From: Runella sp. CRIBMP
GTDB lineage: Bacteria > Bacteroidota > Bacteroidia > Cytophagales > Spirosomataceae
DNA: 64,000 nt
Reading direction: 5' to 3'
Assembly: GCF_009905605.1 (NCBI RefSeq)
Contig: NZ_JAAAKZ010000001.1
Location: forward strand, 124,001 to 188,000
Each line of letters starts with the position of its first letter. The stretch's first letter is position 1. Shown here piece by piece: positions 19,401 through 29,160 of the stretch. The notes under the pieces were generated by a model, which was given only the letters and a program-made list of their open reading frames with translations, was not told the DNA's origin and made no database searches. A program made the position numbers and the translations under genes.

Positions 19401-20970
19401 TCGTAATGGCAGAGAGCAAGGAATTCGAGGAAAGGTCGATTTTGTTAAATTATATAATAAACTTCGTTATCTGCGCTTTGCCAATAATCCGTCACCCCCG
19501 CGTAAAAACTTTGCCCGTAGCCCAGGAGACGACGAAGACATCAGCCGGGAGCCCAGTAAAGTGCTTAAAAACCTAACCCGTCTGCTGATGACCGTGCGTG
19601 GCATAGACGTGGATTATACTCGAATGCTTACCACCACCCTTCCTGGATTTTTACCTTCTAGTACAGGTTTTTGGGGGTTAGACGGCACCCGTCCTAGTTC
19701 ATTAACAAGATTTATCTTGGGCAGTCAAAGCACCAAAGTACTTTACGATGCGGCGGCGAAAGGCGATTTGACACAAAGCACCATGCTGAACGTGCCTTTT
19801 GTACAGACCGACAATCGGACATTCAGAATAAATACCCGTTTGGAGCCGTTTAAAGATTTCAGAGTTCAGATCAGCGCCCAACTTACGCGCGGTGATGAAT
19901 ACCGCATGTTTTACCGAGTAGTGGACTCAACCAATCGCAACAGTTACCAAATCCAAAGCCCCGTCAGAACTGGAAACTTCCAGATGTCATTCATGTCGTT
20001 CCGAACGGCTTTTGCTAAAATCAATGACGACAACAGTTCCCCGATTTTTGAACAGTTTAAGGCTTACCGTGAAGATTTTGTGCAAATCCTTACCGAAAAA
20101 CAACGTTCTAATCCTGAATACAAAGGGGGAGAATATAATCAAAACTCACAGGATGTGCTGATTGCGGCCTTTTTTGCCGCTTACAACGGACGTGACCCTA
20201 AGAAAGACCCAGCCAAAGCCCGCACCAATCCCTTTTTGGGTTTTCCGCTGCCCAATTGGCGAGTCGATTACAACGGACTTGCCCAGTTGCCCGGGTTTAA
20301 GAAAATTTTCAGTTCGTTTACCTTAGAGCACAGTTACCAATCTACGTACAGTGTAGGGAGTTTTACTTCTTCTTTAGATTACAATGATTTGTATACCAAA
20401 TACTTGACCCTCGACAATCGGGATTACCAACTTGCGTTATTGTCGGGCGAAAATGGGAGTGCCCTTCCTATTTTTGTAATGAGCACTATTTCGTTGTCAG
20501 AGAAATTTGCTCCTTTGATTGCCATTCGAGCGCGGACGCAAAACAAGATTGACATGCGTTTTGCTTATAACCAAGACCGGAATATTTCACTCAACCTGTC
20601 AAATTCGCAGGTGGCAGAATTATTTAACCGCGACGTAACCATCACGTTGGGCCTGACCCGAAATAATGTGCGGATTCCGTTCCGAATCAATGGGGAGTTC
20701 AAAAAATTGAAGAACGATTTGCAGTTTCAGTGCAACTTTACCATTCGCGACACGCGCGCCATACAGCGGCGTTTTGACGAGCCGCCCACGGCGATTGCGG
20801 GTAATTATAACTTCCAATTGCGTCCGCAACTTAATTATACCGTCAGTAAATTGTGGAGTTTGCAGCTTTATTTTGACCGTACGTTCAACAATCCGTACGT
20901 ACTTAACTCTTTCAGAAGGGCTACCACCGCAGGAGGAATCCAGGTGCGGTTTAACGTAGCAGAGTTGTAA
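13402..20970 (+). CDS. sprA: SprA, outer-membrane translocon of the type IX secretion system
   Basis: At 2522 residues this is the largest protein of the window. SprA (Sov in Porphyromonas) is a giant beta-barrel that forms the outer-membrane channel of type IX secretion and is needed for gliding. Recognisable segments are the N-terminal PPRSTFFLKEPKGLSNEFRL, LVDFKPNGFVLLDFGV, FNEQININFNGKIGDKLGM, then RFGRIIFPVLEPFGSNL and INDFEAAR-like IDDFEAARTQFDL, and a C-terminal barrel end LQLYFDRTFNNPYV. The signal peptide has the core FIIGLVVALWLVAYVGVAQQ. The start is taken as GTG at 13402, as no ATG lies before the signal peptide in this frame. Two glycine/asparagine-rich inserts sit at about residues 251-310 and 1940-1987. 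Other type IX core genes (porK-N, porV) are not in the window. Confidence 0.96.
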   Translation: MGIIRKQLYLISTKSYFIIGLVVALWLVAYVGVAQQPTNRRPVVQDTSRNDRQSRRLLYSRWNDRIGNRFIYTPPRSTFFLKEPKGLSNEFRLDTTRRISVYERIGDAKLPTLNYRDPLSMSYEDFQKLQDKRVFNYLWRDYSSKQDGKGALGARGLLPKLDLPPGLDRIFGSNLVDFKPNGFVLLDFGVLHQNIDNPQVPIRQRKSTNFLFNEQININFNGKIGDKLGMLTNFDTKSSFNFENQFKLDYRPGNLPTNSANLPNASNLPNAAGLGQNGVQGLGQNGGAGQNPFGGLGAGPQNYIPENESIIQGIQAGNINWQIPSQLIPGVQNLFGAKVDLRFGRLTTTVVASQQRSKQQCITLRGGVQNRPFEIRADAYDENRHFFLSYFFRNNYERWLGNIPLVMSGVTITRLEVYVTNRTNNTETLRNFVAFSDLGESAPVNSANPNLAPIVANQPVNNKSNGLYQKVTNDPELREADKTSFALDSRYNLRRGDDYDLLRGARKLNEREYKFQAELGYISLLTPLRNDEILAVAYEYTLNGQKYKVGELTEDYQARRDDEVLVLKLLKSSTIRNNTSHPMWNLMMKNIYSLNTTQVGKQNFQMRVIYKDDLTGIDNPNLQEGPIANVPLLRVMGLDKLNPLNDPVLDNSGKAIGDGNFDFVDNVTIDSRFGRIIFPVLEPFGSNLVKQFNSDPVLANKYVFNELYRTTQIDAQQVTEKNKFFLKGSFQGSSGGASIPLPFGVSEKSVTVRAGGVQLQPGIDYAVEGQSGSVRLINESVLNSGRDIEICYEQPDLFQNQIRRLLGTRLNYVVNRDMQIGLTAMNMRETPPGFLTRAALGNDPVNNSIIGADLTFRKESRFLTKLLDKLPLLQTKEISAIQFQGEVAQSFAGLHPQVRNRIMIDDFEAARTQFDLTRQPTRWRLGGTPQQFPQGTPTNPLEYAYNRAKISAYTIDITFSPQAQVGLSVRPNITTQDFNNFYERLFTPQDIFKGRGQYLVNLPENILDIAYFPRERGMYNFNTDLDPDGRLKNPRKNFGAITRAIGSDVDFDNANVEIMEFWLMDPFKEGPNGVVRDGVTNTNNTTGGKLYFNLGEVSEDVVKNGRYDFENGLPLDEKRTSTTGPLPANVAQSAWGYSTRQQYIINAFTNEAGARPKQDVGLDGLSNDEERTFFQNYIQNLPPTLKTEARNQILTDPSGDDFEFYFSAKADSANKKIVERYKNYMGVENNTPEFQSNNEITAAATNLPDIEDLNTDNTINDQEAYYEYEVDLKPGQLDVGKPYIVDKVSAPNGAGEEVNWYLFRIPVREFTRKVGNINGFKSIRFVRMYMTDWEQPVVLRFAQLQMVATQYRKYTGDLNARGLQEVPEPYDAQFKIATVSVEENSAPVTTGGQGQGRNIYTVPPGWQRDVDYTTPNQRPLNEQSMSLCVTNLRDGDSRAAFKNVTSQNLLFRERLKMFVHMQNDQNENGQVSAFMRLGTDVSEHYYEIEVTNLQATPPNESDPERVWPQQNEIDIEIPWLIEAKAERDRQASGTISAPYTVTKTDALGRVYRITVVGRPDLSNVMIIMIGLRNPRTPDQQPKSFCIWVNEMHVQGFDNQSGTAAIARADIKLADLGTVQVAGKYTTFGFGGVQQKLTDRSRDNSREFSLSAALALDKFLPEKWGFKIPLYVNYDLRDVKPHFNPYDPDTPLAMSLANYAENDPRRIQLENASTEKAERRGFNFSNVRKTKLGPNAKRHFWDFENLSFTYAYNEQTRRTSTIADYAQRQYRGGIVYQYGFPQRSWEPFRTVKSFERPYLELLKDFNLSLLPTQVAIRFDADRSFIRTLYRSADLTDANQAPLFEKYFLFNRGYDLSWNLTKNVVLSYSALANAVIDEPEGDINTQAKQDVVWRNFRNLGRMKNFDQKIRLTYRLPLEKIPLLDWMTADYNHNIMYQFSPITSYSSSGPSFSSGSPGMSMFGGNNSYGVGNTGGYGANQNPAFQAGGYRLTDSENFLLGNILRNGREQGIRGKVDFVKLYNKLRYLRFANNPSPPRKNFARSPGDDEDISREPSKVLKNLTRLLMTVRGIDVDYTRMLTTTLPGFLPSSTGFWGLDGTRPSSLTRFILGSQSTKVLYDAAAKGDLTQSTMLNVPFVQTDNRTFRINTRLEPFKDFRVQISAQLTRGDEYRMFYRVVDSTNRNSYQIQSPVRTGNFQMSFMSFRTAFAKINDDNSSPIFEQFKAYREDFVQILTEKQRSNPEYKGGEYNQNSQDVLIAAFFAAYNGRDPKKDPAKARTNPFLGFPLPNWRVDYNGLAQLPGFKKIFSSFTLEHSYQSTYSVGSFTSSLDYNDLYTKYLTLDNRDYQLALLSGENGSALPIFVMSTISLSEKFAPLIAIRARTQNKIDMRFAYNQDRNISLNLSNSQVAELFNRDVTITLGLTRNNVRIPFRINGEFKKLKNDLQFQCNFTIRDTRAIQRRFDEPPTAIAGNYNFQLRPQLNYTVSKLWSLQLYFDRTFNNPYVLNSFRRATTAGGIQVRFNVAEL

Positions 20971-20985
20971 GTTTTACCTCACCCC

Positions 20986-21013
20986 AGCCCTCTCCTTAAA
21001 CAAGGAGAGGGCT
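20986..21013. repeat. Perfect 12-bp inverted repeat behind sprA
   Basis: AGCCCTCTCCTT, loop AAAC, AAGGAGAGGGCT. The arms are perfect but there is no T-run on either side, so it is not a standard terminator. Such CCCTCTCC/GGAGAGGG palindromes occur as interspersed intergenic repeats in many genomes, and this could be one; only one copy is visible here. It lies between the convergent sprA and RidA genes. Confidence 0.6.
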
Positions 21014-21050
21014 GCTAAATGTAAGACAGCAAACAGATGCGGTGAGATAT

Positions 21051-21512
21051 TTACGCCAGTTCAAAAATTACTTCAATTTCGATTGCGGCCATGCGCGGGA
21101 GAGAGCCCATTCCTACGGCGCTACGGGCGCCAACGCCTTTTTCGGGCCCCCAAATTTCGGCAAATAATTCGCTGCAACCGTTCATGACGAAGGCGTGCTG
21201 TTCAAATTCAGGAACGGCGTTAATCATGCCCAGAATTTTCACAACTTTATTGATTTTATCGAGGCTGCCGAAATAAGAACGAAGCGTAGCAAGCAACAAA
21301 TAGCCCGTTTTGCGGGAGGCTTCTTTTGCCTCTTCGGCGGTGAGGTCTCGGCCTACTTTGCCCGCAATGAGGCTGCCGTCGAGGTCTAAAGAGATGTGTC
21401 CAGAAATGTAGGCCAAATTGCCCGTTACAACGACGGGTGTATAAACGCCTCCTTTGGCGGGAGGTGATGGAAGCGTAATTCCCAGATTGACAAGGTTTTG
21501 TTCGGGAGTCAT
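21051..21512 (-). CDS. RidA family (YjgF/YER057c/UK114) protein
   Basis: A 153-residue cytoplasmic protein. Proteins of this family hydrolyse reactive enamine/imine intermediates made by PLP enzymes. The body contains SGHISLDLDGSLIAGKVG, TAEEAKEASRKTGYLLLATL, and the closing RSAVGMGSLPRMAAIEIEVI; the arginine of this last block is the substrate-binding position in the family. The N-terminus is TPEQNLVNLGITLPSPP, as in the longer RidA subgroup. The ATG at 21510-21512 gives a normal length. It lies 47 bp after argB on the same strand, so the two are probably co-transcribed. Confidence 0.9.
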   Translation of the reverse strand: MTPEQNLVNLGITLPSPPAKGGVYTPVVVTGNLAYISGHISLDLDGSLIAGKVGRDLTAEEAKEASRKTGYLLLATLRSYFGSLDKINKVVKILGMINAVPEFEQHAFVMNGCSELFAEIWGPEKGVGARSAVGMGSLPRMAAIEIEVIFELA

Positions 21513-21559
21513 GTTATTATAGGATGATGAAAAAATGAGAAAAATGGCGATAGATTGAA

Positions 21560-22369
21560 TTAGCCAAGCGTAAGTTTTGTGCCAGCTGTTTTTTTGGTTA
21601 ATGCCAGACCGAGTTGGTCGGCGTGGCAAATAGTCACTTCCGCAACGCCGTTGCGCAGGGCCGCAAAGGCATTGTCCAGTTTCGGAATCATGCCTTTATA
21701 AATAGCTCCTGCGGTTTTGCACGTGGCGTAGAGTTCAGGGGTCAGTACAGGAATGACGGTGTCGTCGTTGTCGGCATCGAGCAATACGCCGTTTTTTTCA
21801 AAACAATAAACCAGATTTACGTCATAAAATTCTGATAAACCAACGGCTACGGCCGAGGCCATGGTGTCGGCATTGGTGTTGAGCATCACGCCCAAGGCGG
21901 GGTCAAACGTTAAAGGTGCGATGATGGGCAGGAGTTTGTTTTTCAGGAAGGCCGTCAATTGTTTGCCATTGACCGCGTCAATATCCCCCACAAAACCGTA
22001 GTCAATCACGGGGTCTACTTTGTCGTTGACGGGGCGTTTGTGCGCTCGAATCAGGCCCGCATCAGCGCCAGTAAGCCCGATGGCGTTGCTGTTTAATGAT
22101 TGAAGGGTGGCCACGATGTTTTTGTTTACCAATCCTCCGTAGACCATTGTTACCACATCGAGCATGGCGTGGTCGGTGATACGGCGCCCTTCCACCATTT
22201 CGGTAGGGATTCCCAATTTTTCGGCCACTTGGGTGGCGATTTTACCTCCTCCGTGGAGCAAAATCTTATTGCCTTTCAACGCCGCAAAAGAGGTCAGAAA
22301 AGAACGTAGCGCCTCGGAATTGTCGATTATATTTCCGCCAATCTTGACAACGTATAGCTTTGGTTTCAT
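21560..22369 (-). CDS. argB: Acetylglutamate kinase (possibly succinylglutamate kinase)
   Basis: A 269-residue amino-acid kinase for the second step of arginine synthesis. It begins MKPKLYVVKIGGNIID, holding the ATP-site lysine, followed by ILLHGGGKIATQVAEKLG, VEGRRITDHAMLDVVTMV, GLTGADAGLI, and the NTNADTMASAVAVGL substrate region. Some Bacteroidota use N-succinylated rather than N-acetylated intermediates in this pathway; sequence reading alone does not decide which applies here. The ATG at 22367-22369 is the natural start. The rest of the arginine pathway is not in the window. RidA follows it; recO is divergent. Confidence 0.93.
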   Translation of the reverse strand: MKPKLYVVKIGGNIIDNSEALRSFLTSFAALKGNKILLHGGGKIATQVAEKLGIPTEMVEGRRITDHAMLDVVTMVYGGLVNKNIVATLQSLNSNAIGLTGADAGLIRAHKRPVNDKVDPVIDYGFVGDIDAVNGKQLTAFLKNKLLPIIAPLTFDPALGVMLNTNADTMASAVAVGLSEFYDVNLVYCFEKNGVLLDADNDDTVIPVLTPELYATCKTAGAIYKGMIPKLDNAFAALRNGVAEVTICHADQLGLALTKKTAGTKLTLG

Positions 22370-22401
22370 AAGAATCTGTACATTTTGTGTTATTTTCGCT
22401 T

Positions 22402-22409
22402 CAAAGTTA
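22402..22409 (-). promoter_or_regulatory. Candidate -7 promoter box for argB
   Basis: Read leftwards, TAACTTTG matches TAnnTTTG and lies 33 bp upstream of the argB start, in the 45-bp gap to recO. A TTTG occurs upstream but only 13 bp away, too close for a standard -33 box. Confidence 0.3.
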
Positions 22410-22414
22410 CACTC

Positions 22415-23110
22415 ATGCTCCACAAAACACGCGGTATTGTTCTCAATTATATTCGCTACCGTGAAACTTCTATTATCGTTAAGATTTACACCGAAGATTT
22501 TGGCATTCAAAGTTACATTGTCAATGGCGTAAGGAGTGCAAAATCCAAAACCAACCGCATCGCTCTTTTTCAGCCGCTTACTTTATTGGATTTGGTCGTT
22601 TATCATAAAAACAAAGAGCAAACCATTCATCGGCTTTCGGAAGTGAAGTGCAGTTTGCCGTTTCGAAGTTTGCCGTTTGATTTTATCAAATCCAGCATTG
22701 CGTTGTTTGTGACGGAAATGTTGGTCAAAACCCTGCGCGAAGAAGAAGCCAATCAGCCGCTTTTTCATTTTTTGATGGAAGGGATTATCTATCTCGAAGA
22801 AGCCGACCAACATTTTGAGAATTTTCACTTGCAGTTTCTGGCTAAATACGCCTTTTATCTGGGGTTTGGGGCCGAAACTGTCTATGAAATGGAACAGCAA
22901 CTCAAAGAAAATCTCTATCCTTACGCACTAGATGCTCCCACCCGCGAAGTCACTCAAAACTTCATTTTGATGCCGTTTGATTACCCTGCGTTGTTGGACC
23001 GACAGCGTCGGGGGCAGTTATTGGATACCCTTATTTTTTACTTCAAAATCCATTTAGAAGGTTTGGGCGAAATCAAATCGTTGGATGTATTGCGGGAGTT
23101 GATGAGGTAA
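22415..23110 (+). CDS. recO: DNA repair protein RecO
   Basis: A 231-residue protein of the RecFOR pathway, which loads RecA on gapped DNA. The N-terminal OB-fold begins MLHKTRGIVLNYIRYRET, then SIIVKIYTEDFGIQSYIVNG and RSAKSKTNRIALFQPLTLLD, all typical of Bacteroidota RecO. The C-terminal helical part contains LFHFLMEGIIYLEE and FLAKYAFYLGF; it lacks an obvious CxxC zinc pair. The ATG at 22415 is chosen; the frame is open upstream but overlaps the argB promoter region. Confidence 0.93.
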   Translation: MLHKTRGIVLNYIRYRETSIIVKIYTEDFGIQSYIVNGVRSAKSKTNRIALFQPLTLLDLVVYHKNKEQTIHRLSEVKCSLPFRSLPFDFIKSSIALFVTEMLVKTLREEEANQPLFHFLMEGIIYLEEADQHFENFHLQFLAKYAFYLGFGAETVYEMEQQLKENLYPYALDAPTREVTQNFILMPFDYPALLDRQRRGQLLDTLIFYFKIHLEGLGEIKSLDVLRELMR

Positions 23111-23137
23111 GTATCTGATTGTGAATTTATTGTATTC

Positions 23138-23869
23138 TTAATTGTTTCGCCCTTTTTCGTTGGGGTATAAACTTTGCACTACGTCGCTTTGCCAAAACTC
23201 CTTGGTGTCAATGTCCATGATACTGAGTCTGCCGTGAAAAGCGGCCCCCGTGTCTATGTTCCAAACCGTGGCAGCGTGCATCGGAACCTCAATGTTATAA
23301 TTGAGCGTTGGGGTATGGCCGATGAATATTTCTTTAAAGAGTTTCAAGCGTTTGGGAATCATGGTTTCGTCTTTTTGATTCCGGCGTTCTATCGTCAGCG
23401 CGGTTTCCCAGAGGGTTCGATCCCACAAAAAATTGTTGTCATCGTGCTCATCTTCGGGGCCGTGAATGGAGCCAAACCCCGCATGCACAAACAGACGGTT
23501 TTGGGAATCGATGTGATAACTTTTCAATTGGTTGAAAAATGACAAATGGATTTGGCGAGTTTGAAAATCCATGTAGCGGTAGCTCTCTGCGGTGCTGCTT
23601 CCGCCGTGCATGAGCCATACGTGGGGCGCAAGGCCGCTGTCGAGCCAGTTTTCGCACCACATATCATGGTTTCCTTTCATAAAAAGGCAGGTTTGCTTAG
23701 TAGCAAGTTCCATCAGAAATTCAATGACCTGTGCGGATTCACTCCAACCATCTACGTAGTCGCCCAAGAAGATAAGGGTATCGCTGGGTTGAATCTCCGC
23801 GCGTCCAAGCGCTTGCAACAAAGCCTTCAGTCCACCGTGTATATCACCAATTACTAACGTTCTCTTCAT
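23138..23869 (-). CDS. Calcineurin-like metallophosphoesterase (PrpA/ApaH-like)
   Basis: A 243-residue cytoplasmic metallophosphatase. All metal-binding motifs are present in order: VIGDIHGG, LGDYVDGW, MKGNHDMW, LFVHAGFG and IGHTPTL, with NIDTGAAFHGRLS at the end. Relatives act as serine/threonine protein phosphatases or on dinucleoside polyphosphates, so the substrate is open. The ATG at 23867-23869 is used in place of a TTG nine codons upstream. It converges with recO with a 27-bp gap. Confidence 0.9.
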   Translation of the reverse strand: MKRTLVIGDIHGGLKALLQALGRAEIQPSDTLIFLGDYVDGWSESAQVIEFLMELATKQTCLFMKGNHDMWCENWLDSGLAPHVWLMHGGSSTAESYRYMDFQTRQIHLSFFNQLKSYHIDSQNRLFVHAGFGSIHGPEDEHDDNNFLWDRTLWETALTIERRNQKDETMIPKRLKLFKEIFIGHTPTLNYNIEVPMHAATVWNIDTGAAFHGRLSIMDIDTKEFWQSDVVQSLYPNEKGRNN

Positions 23870-23971
23870 CGTTTTGGGTAGCCGCCGCTTTTTCAAAACT
23901 AAGGTGTTGACGGATACAAATGTTGGCTAAATGATTAGCAAATGCAACCTATTCTTCATTTTTCATCACGG

Positions 23972-24022
23972 AAATGGGGGATAAGTTTAACGTTTGTAGC
24001 TAAACTCATCCCCCATTTTTTT
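23972..24022. terminator. Long hairpin with T-tract, terminator-like
   Basis: AAATGGGGGAT plus AGTTTA pairs with TAAACT plus ATCCCCCATTT (17 pairs, one A-C mismatch), followed by TTTTTTT on the plus strand. The neighbouring genes both run leftwards, so the T-tract faces the wrong way for the 2TM gene; the hairpin itself could still stop leftward transcripts. Confidence 0.6.
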
Positions 24023-24063
24023 GCAACTCAACCCTGAGATTGGCTAATAATGGTGAGCAGTTT

Positions 24064-24348
24064 TTAGTTTTCTCTTTCCTGACGAATCAGTTTTAGGTAT
24101 TCTTCTTCCGTGGCTTTTTGTTCGTCCAGTAGCAGGCCGTAAGCTCCGATGCCGTGAAACCCTAAGCCAATACCCCACGCCCACCACAAATCAACGGGTA
24201 CTCGGCCGCCTGAGACCAGACACAGCAACGAAATAACAGAACAAACGATTAAATAAACGATGGCGTGTTTTTGAAATTTCACCCGACGGCGGGCAATTTT
24301 CATTAAAAATTCATTGCGTTCGGGAGCGGAGGTGAAGGTTGTGTTCAT
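24064..24348 (-). CDS. 2TM domain-containing membrane protein
   Basis: A 94-residue protein with two transmembrane helices, AIVYLIVCSVISLLCLV and WWAWGIGLGFHGIGAYGLLL, preceded by a basic amphipathic segment (ARRRVKFQKH). This is the layout of the 2TM domain family, in Bacteroidota often found singly or fused to LytTR kinases or regulators. The C-terminus is charged and helical (KATEEEYLKLIRQEREN). Function unknown. It is a single gene. Confidence 0.85.
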   Translation of the reverse strand: MNTTFTSAPERNEFLMKIARRRVKFQKHAIVYLIVCSVISLLCLVSGGRVPVDLWWAWGIGLGFHGIGAYGLLLDEQKATEEEYLKLIRQEREN

Positions 24349-24525
24349 GGTTATAAAGGTTTTAAGTTTCGGTTAATTTTTTTTTTGAATTAGGTGCTTT
24401 CGGCTGTTTGTTGAATCAAAAGTAGCAAGTGCGGAGGCACTTTGCCGGCAAATTCCGACGAAGCGTAGAAAGCGTTGTATCAGATTTAATAGGAGGGGAG
24501 TGAAATGTGAAGTAGTAATATTAGA

Positions 24526-25206
24526 TTAACTCTCTATCTCTTTATTTGCTTTGTTTACAATACGCCATTTTTCTAACTTACTTTCTAGCAAGTATTTATA
24601 AATCAAGGACTTAGAGTTGCTGTTTAGCTTGATTAATACTAATAACTTGGTACTGTCTTTTGAAAAAACAGGAGAAGAAATCTGCAAAACAGTACTGCGA
24701 CCGTACCAATTTTTCAGATTTTGATAAATTTCTCCCCTTAATGCCCCCTTTTTTCTAAGGCCAATAAAAAAAATAGAGAGCGAGTCTGAACTTACTCCTT
24801 TCATCGCTAAATGATTTGCTTCAAAATTGAGAGCCTTACTTGAGTCAATAGCTGCATACATTGAATTGACTTCATCCAGTCTTAAAAGTTTCTTATCTAC
24901 ATAGGTATTAAGTTCGCTCAGAGTAATATAAAGAACAAGAGGTGGGGGTGGTTCAGTTGGGTTGGCAGATTTTAGGAAATAATCATCTCCCCATTGCGTT
25001 TTATAGACTCGAATAGACTCTTTGACTAAAAGTAAATCTTTTCTATGTAATGAATCGCTATCAAATAATTGATTTAAAGCATTGTAGAGTTTGCTGTTTG
25101 CTTTATGATTTATAATAGCCGACTGACCATTTTTATTGGAATTGCACGAGCTAATCAGTAAGGCTATGCTGAGCTTTAAAAGGAAAATATAGAGATTTTT
25201 AAGCAT
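24526..25206 (-). CDS. Lipoprotein of unknown function
   Basis: A 226-residue lipoprotein: the signal sequence NLYIFLLKLSIALLISSCNS has a lipobox-like LISSC. The mature part is rich in serine, asparagine and lysine with no motif I recognise; the segment KGALRGEIYQNLKNWYGR and the closing KLEKWRIVNKANK suggest a small globular fold. It is more A+T-rich than its neighbours, which may mean that it belongs to the accessory gene set. The ATG at 25204-25206 is chosen as the start of the signal peptide. No operon partner. Confidence 0.7.
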   Translation of the reverse strand: MLKNLYIFLLKLSIALLISSCNSNKNGQSAIINHKANSKLYNALNQLFDSDSLHRKDLLLVKESIRVYKTQWGDDYFLKSANPTEPPPPLVLYITLSELNTYVDKKLLRLDEVNSMYAAIDSSKALNFEANHLAMKGVSSDSLSIFFIGLRKKGALRGEIYQNLKNWYGRSTVLQISSPVFSKDSTKLLVLIKLNSNSKSLIYKYLLESKLEKWRIVNKANKEIES

Positions 25207-27235
<2,029 letters not shown>

Positions 27236-27261
27236 ATCACTGAATTAAAGTAATATGTACG

Positions 27262-27299
27262 AAGAGAGCCGCCAAATAAAAGGGCGGCTCTCTTTTTTT
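27262..27299. terminator. Bidirectional terminator
   Basis: AAGAGAGCCGCC pairs with GGGCGGCTCTCTT around AAATAAAA, followed by TTTTTT. It serves the ABC-F gene and touches the stop codon of the convergent response regulator gene. Confidence 0.88.
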
Positions 27300-27978
27300 A
27301 TCGCAACAGCAACCGCTCCAGGCCCTCGCGGTACAGTTCGCCGATCGGCACATTTCCTTTGGCCAAGGTGAGTTGATGGCGTTCTATTTTTTGGATGGCT
27401 TCAATCGCGACAATAAACGATTTATGAACACGCATAAATCGGTCCGACGGTAATAAACTCAACATCTCAATCATGGTCATGCGTGTGATGACGCGGCGAT
27501 TTCGCTCGTAAATGAACAGCAGGTTTGTATCGGACTGAATGTATTGGATCTCGTTCAAAGACACCCGTATCCAATCGTAGCCTTCCTTGACAAAAATGGA
27601 ACTTTGACCTTCTACGCGTTGGCTCAAGTGCGCATGAACCCGATTGGCCGCCTGCAAAAAACGGTCAAATTCGATGGGTTTCAGCAGATAATCAAGGGCC
27701 TGCACCTCAAACCCCTGCACGGCGTATTCGGAATAGGCGGTGATGAATATGATCTGCGTTTGTCCGCGCAGAATGCGTGCCAGTTCCGTACCGGGCAGAT
27801 CGGGCATTTTTACATCTAAAAAAATGCAATCTACCCGTTCATTTTTTAGAAAAGCCAAGGCCTCTTTGACGCTCACAAACGTACGTTTTAAGGCCAAAAA
27901 CGGCACCAGTTCTGCGTATTGCTCAATGACGGCCAAAGAGGCCGGTTCGTCGTCAATGGCGATGCAGGAGATTTTCAT
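27298..27978 (-). CDS. LytTR family response regulator
   Basis: A 226-residue two-component regulator. The receiver domain (residues 1-120) has the acidic pair DDE at 9-11, phosphorylation site Asp55 in CIFLDVKMPDLPG, Thr in IIFITAYSEYAV and Lys in DYLLKPIEFDRF. The C-terminal LytTR DNA-binding domain follows, with IQYIQSDTNLLFIYE and RFMRVHKSFIVAIEAI. The kinase gene ends 3 bp upstream on the same strand, so the two form a pair. Targets unknown. Confidence 0.95.
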   Translation of the reverse strand: MKISCIAIDDEPASLAVIEQYAELVPFLALKRTFVSVKEALAFLKNERVDCIFLDVKMPDLPGTELARILRGQTQIIFITAYSEYAVQGFEVQALDYLLKPIEFDRFLQAANRVHAHLSQRVEGQSSIFVKEGYDWIRVSLNEIQYIQSDTNLLFIYERNRRVITRMTMIEMLSLLPSDRFMRVHKSFIVAIEAIQKIERHQLTLAKGNVPIGELYREGLERLLLR

Positions 27979-27981
27979 AGC

Positions 27982-29160
27982 TTACAGCTGAAGGGTCAAA
28001 TCAATTTCAAAGGTATCTTTTTGTCGGTCACAATGGAAGGAATACCGGTCAGGATAAAGTAACGCCAAGCGTTTTTCGGTATTTTTCAGGCCCGTTCCTG
28101 CGCCTTTTTTTTCGGCGTGATGAGTTGTAATACTGTTTTCAACGCTAAGATGCAGTGTTCGGTCTTCCACGCGCAAGTCCACGCGCACAAAGCTCGGCTC
28201 ATCAATGCTGACGCCATACTGAAACGCATTTTCGATCAACGGAATCAGCAGCAGCGGCGCAATGTCAGCCGGTTCCTGATCCCAAAACAGCGTGGATTGA
28301 ATCGAAACATTGGGGTGCTCCGGCAAGCGGGCGCGCTGGAGGGCGATGTATTTTTCAATAAACGTCAGTTCTTTTTGAATATCTGTTTTCTCCTGTTGCA
28401 CTTCCTCGACACTGTGCCGCAAAATCCCTGAAAGCTGTTGGACCAACTGCGCCGTGGAGGTATCTTTTTCGGTCAGTGCCGAGCTATAAATGGTATTGAG
28501 CGAATTGAACAAAAAATGCGGGTTCAACTGCGCTTTCAGGGTTTGAATCTCCGTTTCGCGTTGCCATTTTTCCAATTCTGCTTCCCGCCTGCGGCTTTGC
28601 CAAACGTACATGATGAGGGTAAAGAAGGCGGTGTAGAGGAGATAAAAGATAATATCATTAATCCCTAGTCCAAGTAACAAACTTACGAATCCGTTTTGAG
28701 TAAGAATCGTAAAAGAATCCATTAAAAGAGAAAAAAATGGACGAAAGAGATTACCATTATTTTTTTGAGTTTCTATCCATGCCTGATTTTTTTCATATTC
28801 GTAAGTGTAATTAAACAGTAACCAATCGTGAAAAGCCCAAAGAAAGATTTGAAGTAATATCAAAAACCCGAGGAATAAGCAAAATTTAATTGCAAAACGT
28901 TTAAACTGCTTTTGGATCAAATCCTGAAAAATATACAAGTAAAAGTAAGTTGATATTGAAGCCAACAAAAACGCATTGATAAAGGGAGCATTTTTGTTGG
29001 CAAATAAGTCTATTAGAATTGTTTGCCAAGGGATAAAGGCGTTTACATGTTCAGTGCGATAAATCCAGAGATAATCATGTAGAGCAAAAGTCCATAAGAG
29101 CAAAAAGATAAGAATGATAGCATAATGAAGCCCGAAAAGTCGCCATTTGTTGATTTGCAT
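27982..29160 (-). CDS. LytS-type sensor histidine kinase
   Basis: A 392-residue membrane kinase. Four or more hydrophobic segments lie in residues 10-190, including YAIILIFLLLWTFAL, LASISTYFYLYIFQ, FLGFLILLQIFLWAF and LLLGLGINDIIFYLLYTAFF. A short coiled coil follows, then the H-box LKAQLNPHFLFNSLN with His215, and the ATPase domain with IPLIENAFQYG and GTGLKNTEKRLALLY. There is no separate extracellular sensor domain except a loop of about 40 residues near 115-150. The ATG at 29158-29160 is chosen; an upstream TTG would add another hydrophobic stretch. It pairs with the adjacent LytTR regulator. Confidence 0.93.
   Translation of the reverse strand: MQINKWRLFGLHYAIILIFLLLWTFALHDYLWIYRTEHVNAFIPWQTILIDLFANKNAPFINAFLLASISTYFYLYIFQDLIQKQFKRFAIKFCLFLGFLILLQIFLWAFHDWLLFNYTYEYEKNQAWIETQKNNGNLFRPFFSLLMDSFTILTQNGFVSLLLGLGINDIIFYLLYTAFFTLIMYVWQSRRREAELEKWQRETEIQTLKAQLNPHFLFNSLNTIYSSALTEKDTSTAQLVQQLSGILRHSVEEVQQEKTDIQKELTFIEKYIALQRARLPEHPNVSIQSTLFWDQEPADIAPLLLIPLIENAFQYGVSIDEPSFVRVDLRVEDRTLHLSVENSITTHHAEKKGAGTGLKNTEKRLALLYPDRYSFHCDRQKDTFEIDLTLQL

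Noticed and set aside
20986-21013. Palindrome behind sprA as a CRISPR or mobile-element end
   Set aside because: Only one copy is visible, with no spacers, target duplications or transposase near it.
23972-24022. Long hairpin with plus-strand T-tract as evidence of a hidden plus-strand gene
   Set aside because: No plus-strand coding sequence precedes it; the region left of it is the start of a minus-strand gene.
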